Below are positions 1 to 9,825 of a stretch of 64,000 bases of DNA, piece by piece (the first letter of the stretch is position 1; each line of letters begins with the position of its first letter). The notes below the pieces were generated by a model, which was not told the DNA's origin, did not search any database, and saw only the letters and a program-made list of their open reading frames with translations. Source of the DNA: a bacterium (lineage in GTDB: Bacteria > Campylobacterota > Campylobacteria > Campylobacterales > Sulfurimonadaceae); assembly GCA_018822665.1 (NCBI GenBank), contig JAHJJX010000031.1, positions 1 through 64,000 on the forward strand, given 5' to 3'. A program made the translations under genes and the position numbers.

Positions 1-1
1 A

Positions 2-172
2 GACCCGAGCTATGCTAAAAAGATTTTAGGCTGGGAGGCACAAAGAGGGATACAACAGATGTGCGAAGACAGTTGGCGCTGGCAATCACAAAACCCTCAC
101 GGGTATAAAAACTTATATCTTAAAAACAACTCCAAAATACTGCCGCCGACTCCATTAACGGATTCCGTATAA
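2..172 (+). CDS. GalE-like UDP-hexose 4-epimerase, C-terminal fragment
   Basis: The open frame enters from the left edge and stops at TAA 170-172. The visible residues contain ILGWEAQRGIQQMCEDSW followed by RWQSQNPHGY. This is the classic C-terminus of GalE-type UDP-glucose/UDP-GlcNAc 4-epimerases, where the family normally ends at NPxGY. Here the frame continues about 21 residues further and overlaps the 3' end of the convergent PelB barrel gene by 76 bp. Such an epimerase would supply UDP-GalNAc for Pel, as the PelX epimerase does in some pseudomonads, so the position beside a pel operon makes sense. Substrate and gene symbol cannot be decided from the fragment. Confidence 0.75.
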   Translation, partial: DPSYAKKILGWEAQRGIQQMCEDSWRWQSQNPHGYKNLYLKNNSKILPPTPLTDSV

Positions 173-3100
173 CCGGCACCCAAAACTAAATGGTCTTGGT
201 GCCATAACTTTCCGCCATATCCGGCATCAAATCCAAAGTTAAAGCCGTTTGACTGCCCGCTGTAGTATGGATTAAGCGTGAAATAGGGTCTCCAAGCCCG
301 CGTGTATGAAGTATTATTTACCATTCCATAAGACAAACTCGCCCCCATGTTGTAAAAATTCGCAGGCAGGGACGCACCGTTGTTTGTTTGAAGTTCATCT
401 ATGACACCTCTTGAGCCCTCTGTTTCATTATAGACGCCATAATCATAAAAAATTCCCCATGAAATATCAGGGTAGCCGTACCTTAGCGCTTGAGTAGCAG
501 AAATACGTCCATAATTGCCGCTTCCAAGCTCCACTTCATCTTGAGAGCTATAATCATTAAACTCATATAAAAAATCTATGGACGTAGAATTTTGTATCGC
601 CCAATTTAACTCCAAACGAAAAGTGTCTTTCTTTCCTCCAAGAAGCAGTTGCGTACTCTCCTGCGCGTCTTTATTTTTTTCAAAACCGATATTTGTTTTT
701 AAGTCTGTGCTCAATTGATACGAAGCAAGCAAGGCATACGCAGTATAATTACGCATTGCCTCTTTTAAGCCGACATGCACCTCTATATGTCCTCTCTCAA
801 AAAGCTTTCTCACTCCAATATCCGCCTCAATACTATCATTTGGAGTTTTTTGTAAAAGATTTTCATCCAATGTGGAATTATCAAAATAGTTCAACTCACT
901 CAATAAAAACCAAGCATTGGATACATAGGTGCTATTTTTTAATTTGATATATTTTTGCAATAAGGGGTCTCTGTTATAATGAGAAATTTGGGCATCAAAG
1001 GTATCGCTGTATTCTTTGGACAAACTCAAATGTTGTATATAGGCCGTTTGAGAAGCACTGTTTGTTTCAAGAGCCTCGTAGGCTAAAGTTTGCGAAAGTG
1101 CAATTTGCCCATCGTGTTGTGCTGCTTGAGATGTGTCACCCCTATTTAAATTTGTAAGGTACGCATCAAGCATATTTTCAATTTCACTATGATTTTGAAA
1201 AATTAGAGCATTGCTGAATTGCATCCATGCTTCTTTGTCTTTTATCTTTTGAAAAATGGTATGGCTTTTCTCATGCGCATTGTTGTATATTGCCCAGGAG
1301 TAAGCGATATCATTATAATTTTTCTCTGTTAAATATTTTTTAGCATTATGGAGTGTTTTTTCAAACTTTTCCGCACTCGCCGTAAATATGCTTGCACGAA
1401 GATAATAATTCAAATGATTATTTTCTTCATACAATTTTGCTTGCAGGCTCGCTTTGTTATCCAAATCTTCTACTATCTCCTGCATCTCTTTCTTAAAAGC
1501 CTGTTCATTATTTTGAGACTGGTATAGATACGCTTGCAAAAACTTGAAATCAAGGCTATGGATGAGAGGACTTTTTAATTGGAGCAATTTTTGTGTGTAA
1601 AATTTTGCTTTATCTATCTCTTGCAAATAAAAATATGCCGATGCCATAGGCAAGTATAATTCTTCTTTTAAATTATTCCCCTCCGACATATTTTGCAGAG
1701 ACATTCTAAGCTCCTCATCAAGATTATTTTCCATAAAAAACCAAAAGAGTGCCAATTTAATCTCATCATCATCCGGGTCAATGGAAAGGGCAACTTTTAT
1801 GGCATCTCTTGCTTTATCTACCTCTTTATAATACTTTAACACCTCTGCCTTGGTAACCCAATACAAAGACTCTTTTTTTATATCCAAGCTGCTCTCGTCA
1901 ATATCTTTTATAAGTTTACGAAGTACCTCATAATTATTTTGTTCCATAGAACTGTTTGCATATCCGTAAAAGAGATACGATACCTTATATTTTTCGTAAG
2001 CTTCTCGTATCGCTTTAGCTGCTAGCTCCGGCTCATTATTTTTATAAATGAAAAGGATACGCTCATAATCAACAAATCTTGCCTCGTCCATCCGCATCAA
2101 CTTTTTTGATGCCTGCGCGGCATGTGGAAAATCTTGCATATACCAGCCTAAATCACTCAGCAGAGTTAAATACTTAACATCCTCTTCTTCAATACTTTCT
2201 CTTGATACTATTAATGTCTGATAAGCCGATGCAATATCCCGTTTTAAATAATAAAAATAGGCAATTAAAGGGATATTTTCCTGAGAATATATTTTTTTTT
2301 CTTCTATAAGTTCTATCACTTTTTTGGCTAAACTCAATTCTCCCATATCAATATATATTTGCAAAGCTTTTGTAAGATAGATGGTTTTGCTTGTGTCTTT
2401 TTTGTATTGGGACTCCAAAATGGCTGCCGCTTTTTCCGGAGAGCCTATTTTTGCATAAACAAACAACATCCTGTTTATATTTTCTTCGCTTGGATTCTTT
2501 AAGGCTTTTTCTACAACCAAAGGTTCTATCTGCTCGTATTTGTATGCTTCTAGCCCATAATCAATCAAACTGTTTTGTATTTTTTCATCATGATTGTTTT
2601 CATAAATAAAGAACATATGTTTAATGGCTTCATCACCTTTGCCGCTCCACTGAGAAATTTCTGCCATTTTTTGATTCCAGTAATAAGAGTTAGGAGTTTT
2701 TTTGTAGCCTCTTTTTGCTGTTTCATAAGCATGCTCAAGGTCGTTTTGATATAAAAAAACCTGTAAAATAAGTTTTAATTCTTCTTCATCGTCCTCCGGT
2801 TTTTTCTCTGTTTTTCTTATTATTTTCTCAGGACTTTTCAAGGTCCTCTCAATGTACGGCAGCCCTTGTGCACTCGCCTTTGCTTGAACCTCTTTTTCAA
2901 ATCTGTATTTATAGCTTGTTGCAACGTAAGCATGTTTATACTTTGTATCAAATGTGAGCAAAATATTGTTCGCTTCTTCTCTTTTTTCATAACATCCGCA
3001 TCGGACGGTAAGCGTACTGCCTATCTCCATTACCCTGCAAGAGGAGGGATAGGTTCTGCTTGACATGGCATCTCGATTTTCTTGCGAACCGGGAGCGCTA

Positions 3101-3186
3101 AAGAGCTGCACCGTATAACAAGTTTCATCATCGCCCGCCATAAGAACTCCAACTGCAAATAAGAGAGTAAAGAATATACGCATCAC
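97..3186 (-). CDS. pelB: PelB-like outer-membrane export protein, C-terminal part (SPOR-like, TPR, beta-barrel)
   Basis: A protein of 1029 residues. It has a Sec signal peptide (MMRIFFTLLFAVGVLMAG) and then a cysteine-rich region at about 22-95 that resembles a SPOR peptidoglycan-binding fold (CYTVQLF ... VRCGCYEKREEANN ... HAYVATSYKY). A long run of TPR-like helical repeats covers about 140-700. The C-terminal 250 residues alternate like outer-membrane beta strands and end in LFLRYKFLYP, an aromatic-rich barrel terminus. PelB of Pseudomonas is one protein of about 1190 residues with a TM helix, TPRs and a barrel. Here the membrane-anchored TPR part is a separate upstream gene that overlaps this one by 4 bp. 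The role would be export of Pel polysaccharide across the outer membrane. The SPOR-like call is by eye and less sure than the TPR and barrel calls. Confidence 0.75.
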   Translation of the reverse strand: MMRIFFTLLFAVGVLMAGDDETCYTVQLFSAPGSQENRDAMSSRTYPSSCRVMEIGSTLTVRCGCYEKREEANNILLTFDTKYKHAYVATSYKYRFEKEVQAKASAQGLPYIERTLKSPEKIIRKTEKKPEDDEEELKLILQVFLYQNDLEHAYETAKRGYKKTPNSYYWNQKMAEISQWSGKGDEAIKHMFFIYENNHDEKIQNSLIDYGLEAYKYEQIEPLVVEKALKNPSEENINRMLFVYAKIGSPEKAAAILESQYKKDTSKTIYLTKALQIYIDMGELSLAKKVIELIEEKKIYSQENIPLIAYFYYLKRDIASAYQTLIVSRESIEEEDVKYLTLLSDLGWYMQDFPHAAQASKKLMRMDEARFVDYERILFIYKNNEPELAAKAIREAYEKYKVSYLFYGYANSSMEQNNYEVLRKLIKDIDESSLDIKKESLYWVTKAEVLKYYKEVDKARDAIKVALSIDPDDDEIKLALFWFFMENNLDEELRMSLQNMSEGNNLKEELYLPMASAYFYLQEIDKAKFYTQKLLQLKSPLIHSLDFKFLQAYLYQSQNNEQAFKKEMQEIVEDLDNKASLQAKLYEENNHLNYYLRASIFTASAEKFEKTLHNAKKYLTEKNYNDIAYSWAIYNNAHEKSHTIFQKIKDKEAWMQFSNALIFQNHSEIENMLDAYLTNLNRGDTSQAAQHDGQIALSQTLAYEALETNSASQTAYIQHLSLSKEYSDTFDAQISHYNRDPLLQKYIKLKNSTYVSNAWFLLSELNYFDNSTLDENLLQKTPNDSIEADIGVRKLFERGHIEVHVGLKEAMRNYTAYALLASYQLSTDLKTNIGFEKNKDAQESTQLLLGGKKDTFRLELNWAIQNSTSIDFLYEFNDYSSQDEVELGSGNYGRISATQALRYGYPDISWGIFYDYGVYNETEGSRGVIDELQTNNGASLPANFYNMGASLSYGMVNNTSYTRAWRPYFTLNPYYSGQSNGFNFGFDAGYGGKLWHQDHLVLGAGYTESVNGVGGSILELFLRYKFLYP

Positions 3187-4235
3187 TTCGTCACTTTGTT
3201 TAATATTTTTTTAGACAGGTTTGAAGCTTTTTGCAACTCACCTGAAGCGATATACAGCTTAAGCAGATAGATTCTCACCGCTTTATCATTCAAGTACAAA
3301 TCTTCATATTTATGTCCTAAACCTACAGCTTCACTCACATGATTTCCCGCCTGCAAAGCGTTTATCGCTTTGAGGAGATAGTTTATTTTATTTGAATATC
3401 GTGTTGTGTGATTATAAAGGCTCATATAAGCGTTTGAGGCTTCAGGAAAAGCTCCTCTTGCGCTATAAAACATTGCCAATCTTTCACCCCAGAGCAGGGA
3501 ATCGCTTGCATATTTTTTTAATAATAACTCAGCTTCTTCAAAAGACTTTTTATCAATCATCCAATAGTATTCAGCCATGCGCCATTCATCTCTTTTATTA
3601 AAATCTTTCAACTCTAAAGTGTGAAGAAAGAGAAGGGTATCTTCCTCTTGATGCATTCTTTTAGAGAGATGGTAGGCTTCTTCGAGCAATTCAACATTAT
3701 CGGCATCTTGTAATATTCTTTTTTTTAACAACAAATATTGATTTCTTAAATCACCCAAAAAAATCGCTTCTTTGTACCATTTTTCAACATCCTCCGGATG
3801 ATAAAATTCTTCTTCGATGATATTTGCAAACACCCTTCTCAATGTTTGCATTATCTGCATTTTTTGCTCTTTATCTTCTACAAAAAAATAATCCTCTTTG
3901 GATAAACGATAATTTAAAAGATGGGCTTTTTTTCTTATTTTCACATCTTTGCTTTTATGCAATAATTCCAGCAGTCTTAAAGAAAGGTCTTTTTTTCCCG
4001 ATTGCAGACTAAGTTCGGCCAATGCTATCATCAAAGATTCATTTTCAGGGTCATGAACTAACATATTTTTTAAATACAGCATGCTTAAATCATAGTTTGC
4101 CTCTTCAGATAAAATTTGTTCTTTCAGTAAATCTTTCGGATATAAAAAAAAGAGAATTACCGTAAAGGTTATAAAAATGAGAACAAGCTCTTTATAGGAG
4201 GCTACATATAATTTTTCATTACTTGCATGTAACAT
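3183..4235 (-). CDS. PelB-like N-terminal part: membrane-anchored TPR protein
   Basis: A protein of 350 residues with one N-terminal membrane helix (about residues 14-33, KELVLIFITFTVILFFLYP). The rest is helical TPR-like repeats, for example NLDSL-type pairs around YDLSMLYLKNMLVHDPENE. It overlaps the end of pelA by 17 bp and the start of the barrel gene by 4 bp, so the three are translationally coupled. In Pseudomonas the inner-membrane anchor and periplasmic TPRs of PelB are fused to the barrel. Here they look separated into this gene, which would form the inner-membrane/periplasmic half of the export scaffold. The assignment rests on position and architecture; sequence identity to PelB cannot be judged by eye. 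Confidence 0.65.
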   Translation of the reverse strand: MLHASNEKLYVASYKELVLIFITFTVILFFLYPKDLLKEQILSEEANYDLSMLYLKNMLVHDPENESLMIALAELSLQSGKKDLSLRLLELLHKSKDVKIRKKAHLLNYRLSKEDYFFVEDKEQKMQIMQTLRRVFANIIEEEFYHPEDVEKWYKEAIFLGDLRNQYLLLKKRILQDADNVELLEEAYHLSKRMHQEEDTLLFLHTLELKDFNKRDEWRMAEYYWMIDKKSFEEAELLLKKYASDSLLWGERLAMFYSARGAFPEASNAYMSLYNHTTRYSNKINYLLKAINALQAGNHVSEAVGLGHKYEDLYLNDKAVRIYLLKLYIASGELQKASNLSKKILNKVTK

Positions 4236-6963
4236 TTATATCTGCTTTTTTTGCGTTTTGATAATATAGAAACAGTTCATTATCCGTATTTTGAACTGTT
4301 TTAGCAGGTTTTGGGGAAGAGCTGAGATTACAATTTTGCGGCAAATAAAAGTGTAATTTTAAATCCACATGCCCATCAAATGAGATAAACTGTTTTTCAC
4401 CAAGAAAAGTATTTTTGACAAGCTGCGCATTTGCGGCTACCAAATAGCCTCTATCGGAGCTGTTTGTGTTTTTGCTGAGCGTTATCAATTGTTGGCGTGA
4501 ATTATCTAAATGGATATACGTGCGTCCTTCCACATGCCGTAATCCCACAACGCCGCGAGAGTGCGAAAAATCCACGTACGCATCAGGCTGTTCTAGCCGA
4601 ACTTCATGCAAGGAGTTCATCCCGTACAACAGCCATTTATTTTCTTCATTGCAAAGAGATGCGGTGTAGAAATCCATTGCTTTGTAAATATATTCGGAAG
4701 TGTATATCGGCATTACATCTTGTTCCAATGCCCAATCAAAGACATACTTTAAAGCATTTAAAGAAGCTTTTTTTGAACCTGAATAAAGATGGTAATAAAT
4801 ATCTATCGGCTTAAATCTGCGCGGGGAGTTTGTCAGCTTAAATGTTTGCACTACTTTTTTAAATCCCCAAAAAGGCCCCAGCCAATTATTGGTATAAATA
4901 TTTTCATTTTGGGCCCCTGTATAAATTTGATAATAATCTCCTCTCTCCAAGCCCATTGGAGCTATGTACGTCAACCATGGCATCGTATTTGTTATCGTGG
5001 TATCGCCGCCGTTGATATTTAAAATATCCCGCTCATATATATATTTCAACACCTTTTCAGTAGGGATACAATCTCCGCTCCAAAAAACCGTATTTGCCTG
5101 TTGTTTGCCAAAAGGCAACAGTTGAGTATTGATATCTTCCAAAGAAACGCCTATTTCCCTGTGGAGTGAAAATTTATAATTTTTAACTTTCAAGCGATAC
5201 TGTTCGTCCAAATCGTCATTTTCAATTTTTCCCCAGATAAAAGGGTGTGTAAATGTATGCGTGGCACCCTCTACATTTTCTAATGCATACATTTTTTTTA
5301 CTATTGCTCTTAAATCTTTTGATATATCCGGAAATAAACCTCCGGAATCAATCTCGGCACCGATAACAGAAACCGAATGGGGTATTTTATATGGCTTTAA
5401 AATCTCTTCTAAAATCACCTCTCCTGAAAAGAGATTCGGATTCCATTCCGCCCTGTTCATAATTCCATCTCCGTCAATATGAGAAAAAAGCAATCTGTTT
5501 CCATTTTCAGTTGTCACATCCGGAATGAGCAAAGGCTTAAGACGCAAGGCTTTGGCAAAAAATTTAAAAGGGTCGATTACCCATATATTTTCATTGTTCA
5601 TTTTCATTATTAAGGATGTATTCACCACATAACCGCCCCATGGCATAATGGCGGCGGTTGTAGATTTTAAATGATTGCTATCTTCATAAACAAGGAGCGG
5701 CTCTGCTTCTTTGGGCTGAAAGTATCTGCTGTCGATGCTTAAGGGCGGTTGTATCTCATACCCCATCATCTCATCTTGAAAAACAATTCTTTTTTTATTA
5801 AGATGACTGTCTTCTGCATTGAGCGTTTGTATTCCTAAGACTTCCAAGGAGTTTTGATTTATCATAAAACCAAAATTATCTAAAAAAGCCACCTTTATGC
5901 CTCTTTTTTGTAAATCAATCACCCATTGCAAGAGTCCGCTTGAATCGTTATAGTATTCATCCAGCCAAATGATTACACCCGCATATTGCCCCATCTCTTC
6001 GATTTTTGGCAAACCTTGATTGATTTCATAGAGTTTTTGAATATAGCCCATATATTCAAGCGGCAATGCTCCGTATTGATGGGCAGATAAGGATGCCCTG
6101 TCATTTTGACTTTCATCCACAAGCACCAAAATCTCACGCTTTAGAGCATTTTTAGAAGAAACACCGTAAATATTTAATGCACTGTTTGAAACATAAGGAA
6201 TCATCCCCTTGGATTGTATGACCTGTATCGCTTCATCCGCCTTATCCATAGAGTTCTGCTCTAAATAATCCACAGAGATAACGTCAATATTATAAGATTT
6301 AATTTTATTAATGTGAATATCCAGCCATTCTTTATCGGATAAAGAGATTTTTTTACCGCCGAGCCCGTAATGATAAGATTCAAACAATACAGCTTCGATG
6401 GAATCATGCACCTCGTCTATAACTTCAAATCCGCGATTGATTATCAGCTTGGCATGTGGAAATCTTTTATGAAAGGTATTTATAAAATTTGCAAGTGCTG
6501 TTTCATACTCTTGACGCTCTTGGAGAGTTTTTGCATAAAGCTGGTAAGAATCCAATGTATCAAAAAAGAAATTTTTAAACCCCTGTTTTAGAAGCGGCTC
6601 AATCATTTGCTTAAATAAAAATTCATGATATTGCGGATTTTTAATATCCAGTACCTTCGTGTTCCAAAATTTATTTTCGGTGAGTATCCATTTTGGGTCA
6701 ATCTTTTCATACTCTTTTATATCCGGATTTGCTTCTCCGATGCTTACATACGCGTACATCTTATCTTTATAAATTGAAAAACCGTGCGCACTTGTATTGA
6801 TATAATCCGGCTGGACTATAATATAATCATGGACGCCGACCATTGTATATGAAATTTTCTTGCCATAATAAACAATAGCGCTTTTATCGCCCAAAGCTCC
6901 AAATAAAGAACTTGAAAATAAAAAGAAAATAATAATATATTTACTGAAGCATAAAAGTTTCAT
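4219..6963 (-). CDS. pelA: PelA-like bifunctional glycoside hydrolase / polysaccharide deacetylase
   Basis: A protein of 914 residues with an N-terminal signal peptide, exported to the periplasm. Residues about 25-275 form a TM1410/GH114-like (PelA hydrolase) barrel, with YVSIGEANPD, FFFDTLDSY and VLFESYHYG. Residues about 280-490 look like a GATase-1-like Rossmann domain. Residues about 500-790 are a polysaccharide deacetylase with metal-site motifs SHIDGDG and THTFTHPFIW. The C-terminus is beta-rich. Length and domain order match Pseudomonas PelA (948 residues), which partly deacetylates and trims Pel. The start overlaps the pelG end by 23 bp. In Pseudomonas pelA is the first gene of the operon; here it follows pelG. 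Two copies of the dispersed 11-mer lie inside the gene (4528, 6451), plus a near-copy at 4363. Confidence 0.9.
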   Translation of the reverse strand: MKLLCFSKYIIIFFLFSSSLFGALGDKSAIVYYGKKISYTMVGVHDYIIVQPDYINTSAHGFSIYKDKMYAYVSIGEANPDIKEYEKIDPKWILTENKFWNTKVLDIKNPQYHEFLFKQMIEPLLKQGFKNFFFDTLDSYQLYAKTLQERQEYETALANFINTFHKRFPHAKLIINRGFEVIDEVHDSIEAVLFESYHYGLGGKKISLSDKEWLDIHINKIKSYNIDVISVDYLEQNSMDKADEAIQVIQSKGMIPYVSNSALNIYGVSSKNALKREILVLVDESQNDRASLSAHQYGALPLEYMGYIQKLYEINQGLPKIEEMGQYAGVIIWLDEYYNDSSGLLQWVIDLQKRGIKVAFLDNFGFMINQNSLEVLGIQTLNAEDSHLNKKRIVFQDEMMGYEIQPPLSIDSRYFQPKEAEPLLVYEDSNHLKSTTAAIMPWGGYVVNTSLIMKMNNENIWVIDPFKFFAKALRLKPLLIPDVTTENGNRLLFSHIDGDGIMNRAEWNPNLFSGEVILEEILKPYKIPHSVSVIGAEIDSGGLFPDISKDLRAIVKKMYALENVEGATHTFTHPFIWGKIENDDLDEQYRLKVKNYKFSLHREIGVSLEDINTQLLPFGKQQANTVFWSGDCIPTEKVLKYIYERDILNINGGDTTITNTMPWLTYIAPMGLERGDYYQIYTGAQNENIYTNNWLGPFWGFKKVVQTFKLTNSPRRFKPIDIYYHLYSGSKKASLNALKYVFDWALEQDVMPIYTSEYIYKAMDFYTASLCNEENKWLLYGMNSLHEVRLEQPDAYVDFSHSRGVVGLRHVEGRTYIHLDNSRQQLITLSKNTNSSDRGYLVAANAQLVKNTFLGEKQFISFDGHVDLKLHFYLPQNCNLSSSPKPAKTVQNTDNELFLYYQNAKKADINVTCK

Positions 6964-8314
6964 AGTCTAACCTGTCCATTTCATTTCGTATTACAACAAC
7001 GCTTGCAATAAAAACAATCAATAATGACACCGTATACCCATAACCGAACATTGCCGGTCCCATATTTATAGAAATTAACGTCAAGACGGCATTGCCTACA
7101 AAAAAAGCTATACATAACCACATCGCAACCTTCTTTCTATCAAGATAATACAATATTGCTAAAACCGACATGAAACATATCTGCAACAATGCCCCTATGG
7201 TTAATATACTCAGCAAACCCAAATACAACTGCGGTATTTTAAGAGCATCAAATATCACAGGGGCTGTCAAGTAAAGTAAAATATTCAATATTCCTTGTAT
7301 GATTAAGATTTCATGGATAGCATGACGAATAACGGCTACCATCTCATTTCTATATCTTCTGATAAGACCGAGTGTTCCCCCGTTTCTCACCGCATCAAAA
7401 TACAGGTCGTATTTATCTGCAAAATCTGACTCTAAACGATAGAAAAAAACTGCCATGCCTGGAAGGATAGAGAGGTATGCCAAGAAAATAGGCATATCAT
7501 AAACAACAGATGCGTGCAGTTTTCCAAGAACGGCATGCCCTGTTAAAGGGTGGTACCAAAAAATAAATTTATCCACCCATGCTCCAAGGTTATACGTCAG
7601 TCCTGCTATGGACAGAGTCCAATAAAAATTGGGAGCCAAAAAGAAATCTAACTTCATAAAGATGTGAGAATCATACGTTTTTATAATCAAAGTCATCAAA
7701 ATAATAAACAAAAGAGAGTTTCCTATAAAAAATATCAAAATTAAAGCTTCTATGCTATCGCCAAAAAGGTAAGAAAACACTATTATCAGCATATAAGAGA
7801 GAAAATATGCCCAGACGACTCCGTGATAATATTTTAAACTTGCGGCCAAAATACTGGAAATCCAAACACCGCACAGAATTAAAAATGTTGAGATTACTCC
7901 TATCATAAATATTAGATTTTGGTCTTCAAAAACATAAAATACCACAGGGGTTATGAGAGGCAATCCCAATACCCATGATAAAAAAATAGCACCGAAATAA
8001 GAGGGGAGAATTTCATCTTCACGGTGACTGAAGATTAAATCTGCGACATATCTAGTAAAGGGAAGCTGTAACAAACCCGTAAGAATGAGGCTCGATGCCA
8101 AAGCGATTGCATAAGTAACAACGATTTGAAATTTTGCAGCCTCGCTCATAACTCCAATGGTAGCCAAGTTTATAAATCCCACAAGCACAATAGCGATAAT
8201 AGAGATTACCCAAGGTCCCGAACTCAAAATTGCAGAATATCCATACACTTTTGCCAAAGACAAAAGCCTGTCTTTTTTTAGCATTTTACGAAGTTCAAAA
8301 CCTATGCCGGCCAT
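6941..8314 (-). CDS. pelG: PelG inner-membrane polysaccharide exporter/flippase-like protein
   Basis: A protein of 457 residues, almost the same length as Pseudomonas PelG (456). It begins MAGIGFELRKMLKKD, a typical PelG start, followed by about twelve hydrophobic helices, as expected of this MOP-superfamily-related transporter. PelG is thought to form the inner-membrane channel of the Pel synthase with PelD, PelE and PelF. Its start shares one base with the stop of pelF, which indicates translational coupling. Confidence 0.93.
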   Translation of the reverse strand: MAGIGFELRKMLKKDRLLSLAKVYGYSAILSSGPWVISIIAIVLVGFINLATIGVMSEAAKFQIVVTYAIALASSLILTGLLQLPFTRYVADLIFSHREDEILPSYFGAIFLSWVLGLPLITPVVFYVFEDQNLIFMIGVISTFLILCGVWISSILAASLKYYHGVVWAYFLSYMLIIVFSYLFGDSIEALILIFFIGNSLLFIILMTLIIKTYDSHIFMKLDFFLAPNFYWTLSIAGLTYNLGAWVDKFIFWYHPLTGHAVLGKLHASVVYDMPIFLAYLSILPGMAVFFYRLESDFADKYDLYFDAVRNGGTLGLIRRYRNEMVAVIRHAIHEILIIQGILNILLYLTAPVIFDALKIPQLYLGLLSILTIGALLQICFMSVLAILYYLDRKKVAMWLCIAFFVGNAVLTLISINMGPAMFGYGYTVSLLIVFIASVVVIRNEMDRLDYETFMLQ

Positions 8315-9825
8315 TACAGTTCCTCCTTCATAGCATTCATATAGATATTATGGTACTGCTTTAAAAACATCTCTTGTCTGTAATAAGCTTCAACTCTTTT
8401 AAGTGCAACAGCTTGTGCTTTCTTCCAAACATCATAATGAGATAAAAAATATATGTATTGCTCTGCCAGTTGAGATGGATTTGCTATGTTTGTAATCGCT
8501 CCCGCGGCACCTAAGGCAATATCTTCATCATTTAAACCGCCATATATCAAATCTCTGCAACTTCCAACATCCGTAGCAACACACGGCACGCCTGCGGCAT
8601 ATCCTTCTAAAATAACCAAAGGCATCCCCTCGCTGATAGAAGTTAATGTTTGAAGTGCTGATTTTGGCAGTATCTCTTTAATATTTTGAAATCCTAAAAA
8701 TTTTATATTCTCTTTTAAACCAAGAGATTCAACCATTTGCTGACATTCAAAATAATACTCCGGATCTTCATCCGTAGGTCCGACTATCCATGCTTCCACG
8801 GCAGGAATTTTATTGACCGTAATTCTGATTGCACGGATAAACGTTTTGATATCTTTTATTGAAACAACACGGCCTATGAGAGTGATGACCGGAGGGGGCG
8901 GGTCTTGGCGATGAACCATAGTCGCATTCAGACCGTCTACATCCACACCGTTAGGCACAACTTGCGTGCGCAATTCATCTGCTCCAAAAGCAATTTGTAT
9001 TTTTTGTGCTCCGGGATAAAGTGACAAGATAGGATTGGCACGCGTATAAGAAAATTCTCCTATTCTCTCAAAAAAACTAACCCACATTTTTTTTATATAG
9101 TTAAACTCTTCAGGCTGTTTTAAAAGGCTTGGTTTTTGAAAAGCAACCCATTCGGCTGTTAGCATATCTATTTTTCTTTCTCGTGTATAAATCCCATGTT
9201 CCGTTAATATGTATGGTTTGTTTTTGGTATATGAGCCGAGTGCGCCTAAAAATCCCGCATAACCTGTTGAAGGGGAGTGAAATACTTTTGTGTCGGGCAG
9301 ATTTTTAACTATTGTAGCAAGAATCCAAATAGGTCTGTGAATATTTCTCAGGGTCCAAAAATAGTCTATAAACGGTATGTCGGGACAATTTTTAAGATAC
9401 ATTTCATTGATATACTCCCAAGACAGCTCCGAATATAAAAAATGCTCAAAAGTTACACCTTTCATGTAAAAATTAATATCTTTCATCATCTCCGGTATAT
9501 CATATTTATTCTCTTCAAACGATTTATGCAACTCGCGAACAGCTTGAAAATTCTTTTTATTGCCTTTCATTCGTTTAATCTCAGGTTTATCCTCGCTAAA
9601 GAGATAATGCACTTCCAAATGCACTAAATTATCCGGAAGCTCATACCTCATCTCTGCATATTCACTCTCTTGCGAGCCGATAAAACAGATACCAAAGCGG
9701 ATATCTTTTAATCCTGCCAGCAATTGCGCAATCCAGGAGGAAACTCCTCCGCGAATATAAGGGTAAGTTCCCTCAGCCAAAAGCATTACATCCACTTGGT
9801 CGCTACGGCGAATATATTTGCTCAT
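8314..9825 (-). CDS. pelF: PelF cytosolic glycosyltransferase (GT4-type)
   Basis: A protein of 503 residues, the usual PelF length. The N-terminus carries the donor-fold start VMLLAEGTYPYIRGGVSSW. The C-terminal half carries the nucleotide-sugar motif SISEGMPLVILEGYAAGVP, with the E-x7-E pair typical of GT-B retaining transferases. PelF polymerises the Pel chain from UDP-GalNAc/UDP-GlcNAc on the cytoplasmic face and works with the PelD/E/G membrane complex. It sits between pelE (no gap) and pelG (1-bp overlap). Confidence 0.93.
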   Translation of the reverse strand: MSKYIRRSDQVDVMLLAEGTYPYIRGGVSSWIAQLLAGLKDIRFGICFIGSQESEYAEMRYELPDNLVHLEVHYLFSEDKPEIKRMKGNKKNFQAVRELHKSFEENKYDIPEMMKDINFYMKGVTFEHFLYSELSWEYINEMYLKNCPDIPFIDYFWTLRNIHRPIWILATIVKNLPDTKVFHSPSTGYAGFLGALGSYTKNKPYILTEHGIYTRERKIDMLTAEWVAFQKPSLLKQPEEFNYIKKMWVSFFERIGEFSYTRANPILSLYPGAQKIQIAFGADELRTQVVPNGVDVDGLNATMVHRQDPPPPVITLIGRVVSIKDIKTFIRAIRITVNKIPAVEAWIVGPTDEDPEYYFECQQMVESLGLKENIKFLGFQNIKEILPKSALQTLTSISEGMPLVILEGYAAGVPCVATDVGSCRDLIYGGLNDEDIALGAAGAITNIANPSQLAEQYIYFLSHYDVWKKAQAVALKRVEAYYRQEMFLKQYHNIYMNAMKEEL

